Positions 33,505 to 41,168 of a stretch of DNA of 64,000 nt are shown one piece after another. Every line of letters begins with the position of its first letter. The stretch's first letter is position 1. The DNA is from an uncultured Clostridia bacterium (GTDB lineage: Bacteria > Bacillota > Clostridia > Peptostreptococcales > Anaerovoracaceae). Where the stretch lies: contig CALCEY010000010.1 in assembly GCA_937900415.1 (NCBI GenBank), positions 62,001-126,000 on the forward strand, written 5' to 3'. The translations under genes were made by a program, and so were the position numbers. The notes under the pieces were generated by a model. The model worked only from the letters and a program-made list of their open reading frames with translations, searched no databases and was not told the DNA's origin.

Positions 33505-35706
33505 TTATGATTTTGCTCTGTATACATGTTGTATGCCTTCTATATTTCTCAGAACTCTGAGCACCTTCTGCATTTCGTGGGTACTTGAAATAGAAAGAGT
33601 TATAGTCATATTCAGCGTTCCGTCGCGACCCGTCTTGGCGTTGACGCCTGAAAGGTGTATATCCATATCCTCGCATACTCTTGAAATATCCGAAAGCATT
33701 CCCTTTCTGTCGTTTCCAACTATACATATATCTGCGTCGTAGGATTTCCCGGCCTTCAAATCCTCCCATTCCACGTCTATAAAGCGGGCTTTTTCTTCAT
33801 CTGAAAGGCTTAGTATGTTGGAACAGTCCTTTCTATGGACGGAAATCCCCCTGCCTTTCGTTATAAATCCTACTATTTCATCTCCCGGAACAGGATTGCA
33901 GCATTTAGCCAGCTTAATCATCAAATTATCGGCTCCCTTTACTGTGACGCCGGGGCTTTCTTTTTTCCTGTTTTCGTTTTTCTGTCTTCGGGCTTCCTTT
34001 GTTTTTATATCTTCTATTATACTCTCGTCGGTCTTGACTTCCGCCTTATTGTCTTCATTGTAATATGAAAACAATAAGCTGCAAAACTTGCTTACTAAAG
34101 TTCCTCCGGCCGCCATCTGTGAATAGCCCTCGTCGCTGCCGGAAAAATTCATAGCCTTCATTGCTCTGTTGACATAAGAGGTCTTTGCGCATAGAGCGGG
34201 ATCATAGCCTTTCTTCCTTATGGCCTTATCCACCACGTCTTTGCCCTTTTCAATTTTATCTGATTTGTTTTCCTTTTTCAGCCAGCCTCTTATCTTGTTC
34301 CTGGCATTGGAGCTCTTGGCTATTTTAAGCCAGTCCACGCTGGGACCCGACGAGTTGGCGGAGGTTACTATCTCGACTATATCCCCGTTTTGCAGAATAT
34401 GGTCGATAGTAACCATTTTACCGTTAACTTTAGCACCCACGCATTTGCATCCTATGGCTGAGTGTATTTTAAAAGCGAAGTCGAGCGGCGTTGAACCTGC
34501 CGGAAGCTCTATCACATCGCCGCGCGGGGTAAATACGAACACCTGCGTGGCGAACAAGTCCATCTTCATGGTTTCTAAAAAGTCCTTGGGGTCGTTAAGA
34601 TCCTGCTGCCATTCGAGAGATTGTCTCAGCCAGGCCAGCTTTATATCGTCGCTTGACGTATCCCCTGAAACCTTGCCCTCTTTGTATTTCCAGTGAGCTG
34701 CAATACCGTATTCGGCAACCTCGTGCATCTCATATGTCCTTATCTGTATTTCAAAGGGTTCTCCGTTATCTCCTATTACGGTAGTGTGCAGTGACTGATA
34801 CATGTTGGGCTTCGGCATGGCAATGTAGTCCTTGAATCTTCCAGGTATAGGCTTCCACATGGTATGAACTATTCCCAAAACAGCATAGCAATCCTTGACT
34901 GTATCTACGATGATTCTGACCGCTATAAGATCGAATATCTCGTCTATCTGCTTATTTTGATATTTCATCTTTCTGTAAATGCTGTAAAAATGCTTTGCTC
35001 TTCCATAAATATCATAATGAAGATTCATATCGTCGAGAGATTCCTTTATTTCGTCTATGACTGTATTTATAGTCTCTTCTCTCTGACTCTTTCTTTGACT
35101 TACCTTCTCCTTCAGCTCCTTGAATTCTTCGGGATGAAGATATTTGAGGGCTATGTCCTCCAGCTCGAATTTCACGGCGGAAATTCCCAGCCTGCTGGCC
35201 AAAGGCGCATATATTTCCAGAGTTTCCTTGCATTTTTCTTCTATTTTTTCAGGTCTCATATACTCTATGGTCCGCATATTGTGAAGCCTGTCTGCCAGCT
35301 TTATTATCAGAACTCTGATGTCTTTTGACATGGCAAGGAACATCTTGCGAAAATTTTCCGCCTGTACTTCCTCTTTTGATTCAAATTTTATAGTACCCAG
35401 CTTGGTAACACCGTCTACCAGCAAAGCTATATCTTCATTAAAATCCTTTACCAGCTCTTCTCTGGTATATTCGGTATCTTCTACCACGTCGTGCAAAAGC
35501 CCCCCGATTAGCGTCTCCTCATCCATTCCGAGGCGCGCCAGAATAAGCGCCACATTGATTGGATGGATGAAATAAGGTTCACCGCTCTTCCTCAGCTGTC
35601 CCTTGTGAAGTCTTTCTCCTGTGTCGAAAGCTTTCCCAATCAATTCGGTGTTATATCTGGGGTTGATTTTCAGTAATTTGTCTAAAAACTCGGCTTTTGT
35701 CATCAT
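33505..35706 (-). CDS. relA: Bifunctional (p)ppGpp synthetase/hydrolase Rel
   Basis: Rel makes and degrades (p)ppGpp in response to uncharged tRNA on the ribosome. The 733-residue protein has the HD hydrolase domain (residues about 30-200) with HDVVEDTEYT and RLHNMRTI, the synthetase domain (about 220-390) with MKYQNKQIDEIFDLIAVRII, then TGS (FVFTPRGDVIELPAGSTPLDFAF), a helical and zinc-finger region with CCNPVPGD, and a C-terminal ACT domain. Hydrolase residues appear intact, so it is bifunctional. Two adjacent ATGs follow CAGGAG. It lies between secDF and dtd, near aspS, hisS and leuS. Confidence 0.96.
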   Translation of the reverse strand: MMTKAEFLDKLLKINPRYNTELIGKAFDTGERLHKGQLRKSGEPYFIHPINVALILARLGMDEETLIGGLLHDVVEDTEYTREELVKDFNEDIALLVDGVTKLGTIKFESKEEVQAENFRKMFLAMSKDIRVLIIKLADRLHNMRTIEYMRPEKIEEKCKETLEIYAPLASRLGISAVKFELEDIALKYLHPEEFKELKEKVSQRKSQREETINTVIDEIKESLDDMNLHYDIYGRAKHFYSIYRKMKYQNKQIDEIFDLIAVRIIVDTVKDCYAVLGIVHTMWKPIPGRFKDYIAMPKPNMYQSLHTTVIGDNGEPFEIQIRTYEMHEVAEYGIAAHWKYKEGKVSGDTSSDDIKLAWLRQSLEWQQDLNDPKDFLETMKMDLFATQVFVFTPRGDVIELPAGSTPLDFAFKIHSAIGCKCVGAKVNGKMVTIDHILQNGDIVEIVTSANSSGPSVDWLKIAKSSNARNKIRGWLKKENKSDKIEKGKDVVDKAIRKKGYDPALCAKTSYVNRAMKAMNFSGSDEGYSQMAAGGTLVSKFCSLLFSYYNEDNKAEVKTDESIIEDIKTKEARRQKNENRKKESPGVTVKGADNLMIKLAKCCNPVPGDEIVGFITKGRGISVHRKDCSNILSLSDEEKARFIDVEWEDLKAGKSYDADICIVGNDRKGMLSDISRVCEDMDIHLSGVNAKTGRDGTLNMTITLSISSTHEMQKVLRVLRNIEGIQHVYRAKS

Positions 35707-35735
35707 ATGGCTACAGCTCCTGAATCATAGTCTTT

Positions 35736-37943
35736 TTATTTTTTCTTTTTCTTTTTATTCGCGCTTATCTGCTTAATATACTTCGACTCTTCCTTACCCT
35801 TGCACAAATCATAGTAGATTGGGCTGCATACGAATATTGAAGAACAGCATCCCACGATAACGCCTACCATCAAAGGAAGTATAAAGTCCCTTATTCCAGA
35901 AGTTACCATTATGCACAGCGGTATCATCACTATAAGCGTAGTAAGAGACGTCATTATGGTTCTGTTTAAAGTGCTGTTGATACTCCTGTCTATATTGATT
36001 TCACTGTTATCTTTTTTGTACAGAAGCTTGTTTTCTCTTATTCTGTCAAAGATTACTATGGTATCATTGATGGAATATCCCACTAACGTAAGTATTGCCG
36101 CAATGAACGGATTATTTACAGTAATTCCGAAAATTGCATAAAATGATATAACCATCAGCACGTCGTGAACTACTCCAGCTATGGCTGACAATCCGTATTT
36201 CCACGATTTGAATCTGAATATTATATATATGAGCATACCGACAGAAGCAATCGCAACTGCTTTCACAGCATTTAGCTTAAGCTCGTCGCCTACCGAAGGT
36301 CCGAACTGTTCGGAGGATATAACGTCTTCTTCCGTTATTCCGAAAGAATCTCCAAGGGCGTCTATAACCTCTGCCCTTTCTTTATTGTCGAGAGCCTCCG
36401 TAGTCTTTATAACTACCTGCGAATTGTTTTCTCCAGAATATATCACCGAAGGCTTGAGGTCAAATTTCTTTATAGAAGCCTCTATATCCGACGCGGCCAC
36501 CTCTCTGCCCATATCCACCTGTATCATGGTTCCGCCTGTAAAGTCTATGCCGTAATTCATTCCTTTTATAAATGAAAATGCAAGTCCTATTATAATTACT
36601 GCCGCACTTATAGCATAGAATATTTTTCTGTGCTTTATAAAATGGAATGTCTTGTTGAGCATCTGCTTAGGCGTTCCGTCTTCTCTGACGCCGAAATATT
36701 TATTTTTGGCAAATCTCTTGCTGTCTGCCAGCAGCGATATGAAAAGCTGCGTAATGACCACCGCCGTAAAAATGCTTATAACTATACCTATCATGAGAGT
36801 AAATGCAAATCCCTTTACCGAGGTTGTTCCTACTTCGTAAAGAACCACTGCGGCGATAAGTGTGGTTATCTGCGCGTCGAGCACTGTGGTGAGAGCATTC
36901 TTAAAGCCTGCGTTTACAGCAACTCTTATGCTCTTTCCCGCAACTATCTCCTCTTTGATTCTTGCAAATATTATTACGTTGGCGTCTACAGCCATACCTA
37001 TGGAAAGTATCAGCGCCGCTATTCCCGGCAAAGTAAGAACAACGTTAAAGGCAGCCATGGACCATATGAACATGGCTACATATAACGCCAGCGCTAAATC
37101 TGCCAATACGCCCAACATTCCGTAGAATATAATCATGAGCAAAAATACAAGTACAAGGCCTATTGCCCCGGCTATTATAGATTTATCCAGAGCGTCTGCT
37201 CCAACAGTCGCCGACTGTACGGAGGACTGGATCTCCTTCAATTCAACCGGAAGCGCTCCTCCTCTTATCAGCGCCGCCGTAGTCGTAGCTTCTTCCTTGG
37301 AGTAATTTCCGGTCATTTCGCAGCTTCCGTTGCTTATAACCTGGTTTACACGAGGATGAACTATTATCTCATCGTCCAAAACTATGGCTATCTGATCTTT
37401 TAACACACCATCAAGACTCGGTACGACAGTACCTGCCAAAGCTTTCTTTGTTCCCTCCTCAAACATCTTTGCACCTTCATCATCGAAGTCCAGCAAAATC
37501 TTATACCCAGCTCCCTCTGTAGCTACCTGAGCATCTTTCACGTGACTGCCGTCCACGACTAAAGTCCCGTCAGCAAGCACAAACTTAAGCTGCGCAGTCT
37601 TTCCTACGGCAGCTATGGCTTCTTCCGCATCATCTGCTCCCGGTATTTCAATTCTCAATCGCTTTTCTCCTTCAATCGTAACTGAAGACTCGGCGACTCC
37701 CATTTGATTTACTCTGTTGTCCAGTACAGCCCTTGTCTGCTCCATCAGCGCTTTGAGCTCTTCTCCTTCAAGATCTGTCTCAGCCTCCATGACGACATAA
37801 ACGCCTCCATCTATGTCAAGACCGTACTTCAATGCGTCCCTGGCTGAGTCTATCTTACCTATGCCAAAGATGCTTACGTACCATGCAAAAAAAGTAACAA
37901 CAAGTACAAGCCCAGCAAGCACTCGTTTCAAAGTATGATTCAT
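35736..37943 (-). CDS. secDF: Fused protein translocase subunit SecDF
   Basis: SecDF uses the proton motive force to assist export through SecYEG. The single 735-residue protein joins SecD (residues 1 to about 415) and SecF (about 430-735), as in Bacillus. Visible are the SecD start ALKYGLDIDGGVYVVMEAE, the P1 periplasmic region, a membrane segment with GMAVDANVIIFARIKEE, and the SecF parts NYGIDFTGGTMIQVD and GYSINDTIVIFDRIREN; twelve membrane segments are expected. The very Lys-rich C-terminal end is KKKKKK. It follows yajC-tRNA-Leu and has its own promoter. Confidence 0.95.
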   Translation of the reverse strand: MNHTLKRVLAGLVLVVTFFAWYVSIFGIGKIDSARDALKYGLDIDGGVYVVMEAETDLEGEELKALMEQTRAVLDNRVNQMGVAESSVTIEGEKRLRIEIPGADDAEEAIAAVGKTAQLKFVLADGTLVVDGSHVKDAQVATEGAGYKILLDFDDEGAKMFEEGTKKALAGTVVPSLDGVLKDQIAIVLDDEIIVHPRVNQVISNGSCEMTGNYSKEEATTTAALIRGGALPVELKEIQSSVQSATVGADALDKSIIAGAIGLVLVFLLMIIFYGMLGVLADLALALYVAMFIWSMAAFNVVLTLPGIAALILSIGMAVDANVIIFARIKEEIVAGKSIRVAVNAGFKNALTTVLDAQITTLIAAVVLYEVGTTSVKGFAFTLMIGIVISIFTAVVITQLFISLLADSKRFAKNKYFGVREDGTPKQMLNKTFHFIKHRKIFYAISAAVIIIGLAFSFIKGMNYGIDFTGGTMIQVDMGREVAASDIEASIKKFDLKPSVIYSGENNSQVVIKTTEALDNKERAEVIDALGDSFGITEEDVISSEQFGPSVGDELKLNAVKAVAIASVGMLIYIIFRFKSWKYGLSAIAGVVHDVLMVISFYAIFGITVNNPFIAAILTLVGYSINDTIVIFDRIRENKLLYKKDNSEINIDRSINSTLNRTIMTSLTTLIVMIPLCIMVTSGIRDFILPLMVGVIVGCCSSIFVCSPIYYDLCKGKEESKYIKQISANKKKKKK

Positions 37944-38023
37944 TCCTCCAAAACCTCTTCTCTTGATAAATTATTCCTATAAGTTATATAAACGCACAAT
38001 ACAGGCATTTTATTTTACATTAT

Positions 38024-38052
38024 ATTGTACTACTTTTTGCCATGTGTTACAA
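38024..38052 (-). promoter_or_regulatory. SigA-type promoter of secDF
   Basis: TTGTAA, a 17-base spacer and TACAAT lie on the minus strand about 80 bases before the secDF start; an overlapping TATAAT lies 5 bases further on. The rest of 37944-38148 holds only the yajC terminator. Confidence 0.65.
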
Positions 38053-38103
38053 GTATAAAGGGGTGGTTTTTTACTATGCCCATAAATAAATATGCGGCAG
38101 ATT

Positions 38104-38130
38104 AAAACAGCTCCGTGATATACGGAGCTG
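38104..38130 (-). terminator. Terminator of yajC
   Basis: An eight-base-pair stem CAGCTCCG/CGGAGCTG with a seven-base loop covers 38108-38130, followed on the minus strand by TTTTAATCTG. It lies 18 bases beyond the yajC stop. Confidence 0.85.
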
Positions 38131-38148
38131 CTACAAATATATTGATTT

Positions 38149-38643
38149 TTATGCCTCGGCCTTTTCTTCGGCTTTGTCCTCAGTTTTTACCTCTGCATTG
38201 TCGGCGGCAAGCGGTTCGGCCGCGTCTTTTACTTCTTTTTCTTCAGCCTTTTTCTCTGCATTCTTTGCTTTTGCAGGCGCCTCTTCTTCATTATCGACAG
38301 CCTTCTTCAGCTTCTTAGGCATAGCCTTCTTAGGAGCTTCTTCCTCATTATCCTCCTCAACAGCCTTTGCCTTATGCTTGCTGCTTGGATTTACCACAGA
38401 TGAAACGGACCATCTCATCATTTCAAACTTTACTTTATCTGCACCTACTTGAATAACTATTGTTTCATCCTTTGTCTTTACTATCTTACCACAGATTCCG
38501 CCTATAGTTACTATCTCATCTCCTACAGTAAGGCTGCTTCTCATCTCCTGAATCTGCTTATCTCTCTTCTTCTGAGGTCTTATCATCAGGAAATACATAA
38601 CAACGATAAAGACAACTAAAACAATAAGGCTTCCGTAATTCAT
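38149..38643 (-). CDS. yajC: Preprotein translocase subunit YajC with a long charged tail
   Basis: YajC is a small single-span membrane protein that associates with SecDF. The 164-residue protein starts at ATG 38643 (GAGAGGAGAGAGACAAAGT upstream); the longer frame runs into the tRNA gene. A membrane helix (LIVLVVFIVVMYFLMI), the RPQKKRDKQIQEM signature and the SLTVGDEIVTIGGICGKI domain occupy about the first 90 residues. The remaining 70-75 residues are a low-complexity Lys/Glu/Ala tail, with two near-identical NEEEAP motifs, which typical YajC (85-110 residues) lacks. secDF follows downstream. Confidence 0.92.
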   Translation of the reverse strand: MNYGSLIVLVVFIVVMYFLMIRPQKKRDKQIQEMRSSLTVGDEIVTIGGICGKIVKTKDETIVIQVGADKVKFEMMRWSVSSVVNPSSKHKAKAVEEDNEEEAPKKAMPKKLKKAVDNEEEAPAKAKNAEKKAEEKEVKDAAEPLAADNAEVKTEDKAEEKAEA

Positions 38644-38691
38644 ACTTTGTCTCTCTCCTCTCGCGTTAAAAAAATTAACACATAAATTGAT

Positions 38692-38778
38692 TGGTGCCGG
38701 CGATGGGGGTCGAACCCATACGGTGTTGCCACCACAGGATTTTGAGTCCTGCACGTCTGCCAATTCCATCACGCCGGC
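38692..38778 (-). tRNA. tRNA-Leu (anticodon CAA)
   Basis: The minus strand folds into a class II tRNA of 87 nucleotides including an encoded CCA. The acceptor stem is GCCGGCG paired with CGCCGGC, the anticodon stem is CAGGA/TCCTG with loop CTCAAAA (anticodon CAA, reading UUG), the long variable arm is present, and the T-loop contains GGGTTCGACCC. It lies 48 bases upstream of the yajC start in the same direction, and is preceded by its own promoter. Confidence 0.95.
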
Positions 38779-38793
38779 ACATGCAACGTAATT

Positions 38794-38822
38794 ATGTTAT
38801 CATAAACCATTAAAAAATACAA
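38794..38822 (-). promoter_or_regulatory. SigA-type promoter of tRNA-Leu (and probably yajC)
   Basis: TTGTAT, a 17-base spacer and TAACAT lie on the minus strand, 16 bases before the 5' end of the tRNA. No separate promoter or terminator is evident between the tRNA and yajC, so both may share this promoter. Confidence 0.7.
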
Positions 38823-38895
38823 ATGTTTTCTTCAAAATTTTTAAACTTTTCTTTTAACTAACAAGCTGTGCTATTATTCCCTTGTTATTTTTCTG

Positions 38896-40563
38896 TTATT
38901 CTTCGGCTGCTCTTTTACTGTCTGTCTGATCTTCTTTTACTCGCTTCCAGGTCCATGTATCGCAGTTTTTATAAATATCATCAAAGGTAGGCAGCTTTTG
39001 AGTCTCAAAATGTTCAACGCCGACAAGTCCCATCTTTCTGTAGCATAGAGTGTAATATGGCAGCTCGTCAAGCATCATGGATTTAAGCTCCTCATATGCG
39101 GAAATATAGCCTTGGGAGTCATGGAGTCTTTCCAATTCGGCGGCGGCGGCAAGCAGCTCTTCATTTTCATATTTCCATGGTGCGTTGCCGTTGAAAAAGT
39201 CTCTGAGATCATAAGACGCCTCCATATCATAGCCTGTAATCAGGATGTCATAATCACCGTCTTCGATGGCTTTTATATAATCCTCCCAGTTCTTTGAATC
39301 CACTGTCACCGAAAATCCAACTCCTGTCAGTTCTTTGGCTATGAGTTTGGCCGCGGCCGACCGTACAGCATTGTCACTGTTCACAAGCAGCGTGATTTTA
39401 ACGTCTTTGCCGTCGTTATCCTCAATTTTGCCGTTTAAATCCCTATCCTCATAACCTATTTCTTTAAGCAGTTCTGAGGCTTTGTCCTTATCCTTCCCGT
39501 AATAGCTAAGCGTATCAGGAACCCCCATGAAATCAGGATAATATATATTATCCGCAAGGATACCGTCTCCCATATATCCTTTTTCCAGGACATTCTTAGT
39601 ATCTATTGCATATCCTACGGCCTGTCTTGCACTTTTTTCTTTAAAAAGCTCCTTTTCCTGATTGAAAACTATGAATTCAACATCGTTTGACACCATATCA
39701 TACAGTTTGAAGTTTTTATCCGTAACGAGAGAATACCTGTCAGAACTGTCATCAGTATAGCAAGTCACCGCGTTAATTTCCATCATATTCGACGCCAGCT
39801 CTTTTTCCGGCAATATAACTATGTCGACTGCCTTTAAAGCTTTTTGTCCGAAGTAGGACTGATTCGGCGTAAGCTTAAGCTTCTTGAAATGGTCATATGA
39901 TTCGTAAACGTATTTTCCTGTTCCCACGGGCTTAAAATCGGATATATCTCTTATGAGGCGCCCGGCTGAAGAGTATTCCCTGCTCGGAAGTATAGGAAAC
40001 GTAAGATTATCGAGAGCACAGTCGTCGTCATCCTTAAAATAAATCGTAAGCTTAAGATCCCCTGTGACCTGAACGGAACGTATCTTCGACGCTTTTTCAT
40101 AATATAAGCTTTTACTGCCGTAAGCCTTGATTGCGCTTACGGTAAACCTTACGTCTCGGGCAGTAAGGGAATCTCCGTTATGCCATTTTATACCGGTCTT
40201 CAGAGTTATATCTATCTTGGCTTTTTCCGTATCTACTTCATAGCTGTCTGCAAGCTCACCAGTTACGTTAAATTCATCTGTATAATCAAACAAGCTGTCG
40301 TATATGAGCTTTGAAATATAATAAGTATCCTGAGAACGTGAAGCTATCGGGTTTAAGGTATCCAACGCGCTGGCTGAGAAATACAGCCTGTCGCCCTCTT
40401 CGTATTTCACATCCGGATCTATATGCAGCACTTCCTCCTTGTATATGCCTACAGAGGAGGCTATCACCGTTATAATTACGATGACGGCTAATATCGGTAT
40501 CCAATATTTTTTCAGAAAGTTGTACAATCTGGAGTTTTCTACGGCTTCTCTGTTAATCTTCAT
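38896..40563 (-). CDS. Membrane-anchored family 5 (oligopeptide-type) solute-binding protein
   Basis: This 555-residue protein has the SBP_bac_5 fold, with LYFSASALDTLNPIASRS at the N-terminal side, LKTGIKWHNGDSLTARDV and VGTGKYVYESYD. A hydrophobic segment (residues about 20-42, YWIPILAVIVIITVIASSV) acts as signal-anchor; there is no lipobox cysteine. It contains an EF-hand-like loop DRDLNGKIEDND. No permease or ATPase genes are adjacent: it overlaps coaE by 11 bases and is followed by a tRNA. It may serve a distant transporter or act as a sensor; the ligand is unknown. Confidence 0.85.
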   Translation of the reverse strand: MKINREAVENSRLYNFLKKYWIPILAVIVIITVIASSVGIYKEEVLHIDPDVKYEEGDRLYFSASALDTLNPIASRSQDTYYISKLIYDSLFDYTDEFNVTGELADSYEVDTEKAKIDITLKTGIKWHNGDSLTARDVRFTVSAIKAYGSKSLYYEKASKIRSVQVTGDLKLTIYFKDDDDCALDNLTFPILPSREYSSAGRLIRDISDFKPVGTGKYVYESYDHFKKLKLTPNQSYFGQKALKAVDIVILPEKELASNMMEINAVTCYTDDSSDRYSLVTDKNFKLYDMVSNDVEFIVFNQEKELFKEKSARQAVGYAIDTKNVLEKGYMGDGILADNIYYPDFMGVPDTLSYYGKDKDKASELLKEIGYEDRDLNGKIEDNDGKDVKITLLVNSDNAVRSAAAKLIAKELTGVGFSVTVDSKNWEDYIKAIEDGDYDILITGYDMEASYDLRDFFNGNAPWKYENEELLAAAAELERLHDSQGYISAYEELKSMMLDELPYYTLCYRKMGLVGVEHFETQKLPTFDDIYKNCDTWTWKRVKEDQTDSKRAAEE

Positions 40564-41155
40564 ATCTTACCCTTTCAAGATTTCTGTCTATTTGACAGAA
40601 AAGTTCTCCCTCTGTACCGGAATTATCCAGAATACATCTGCTGTATTTTTCCTTTTCCTCCTGAGACATCTGACAGTTTATCCTCGATATTACCTGGCCC
40701 CGCGACAGATTGTCCCGGCGAGACACCCTTTCTATCCTTTTCTCAAGGTCTGCGGACACAAGCCAGTTTTCATCGGCTATATCCTCCATACCACATTCAA
40801 ACAGCAGCGGCGCGTCTATTACGGCTATGCCTGAAAATCCTTTTTTTCTTAAGGATAAAAGCTCTTTCTCTATGGCCTCTATTACTTTTTCCGTTACTAT
40901 ACGCTGGAGAAACGCAAGCTTCTCCCTGTCAGAAAAAACCAAATCTCCGAGAGCCTTTCTGTTAAGGCTGCCGTCTTCAAGAAAAAATCCGTCTCCGAAG
41001 GCTTCTCTTATTTCTTTCAATGCCGGAGCGCCTTTTGCTGTCATCTGTCTGGCGATAATGTCTGCGTCTATAATTTCACAGCCTTTTTCTTTCATGTATG
41101 CGGAAGCCGTCGATTTACCGCTTCCGATTCCCCCTGTCAATCCTATTATCTTCAT
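40553..41155 (-). CDS. coaE: Dephospho-CoA kinase
   Basis: CoaE phosphorylates dephospho-CoA in the last step of coenzyme A synthesis. The 200-residue protein starts with IIGLTGGIGSGKST (P-loop at residues 8-15), then has DADIIARQM and VIDAPLLFECGMED, the family's substrate-binding motifs. It starts 13 bases after the polA stop and overlaps the solute-binding-protein gene by 11 bases. The polA-coaE pairing is common in Firmicutes. Confidence 0.96.
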   Translation of the reverse strand: MKIIGLTGGIGSGKSTASAYMKEKGCEIIDADIIARQMTAKGAPALKEIREAFGDGFFLEDGSLNRKALGDLVFSDREKLAFLQRIVTEKVIEAIEKELLSLRKKGFSGIAVIDAPLLFECGMEDIADENWLVSADLEKRIERVSRRDNLSRGQVISRINCQMSQEEKEKYSRCILDNSGTEGELFCQIDRNLERVRYED

Positions 41156-41168
41156 AATTTCTTCTTTT

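Noticed and set aside
38845..38885. AACAAG/CTTGTT inverted repeat after the solute-binding protein
   Set aside because: The stem is only six pairs with a long loop, and no T-tract follows on the minus strand, so I did not call a terminator.
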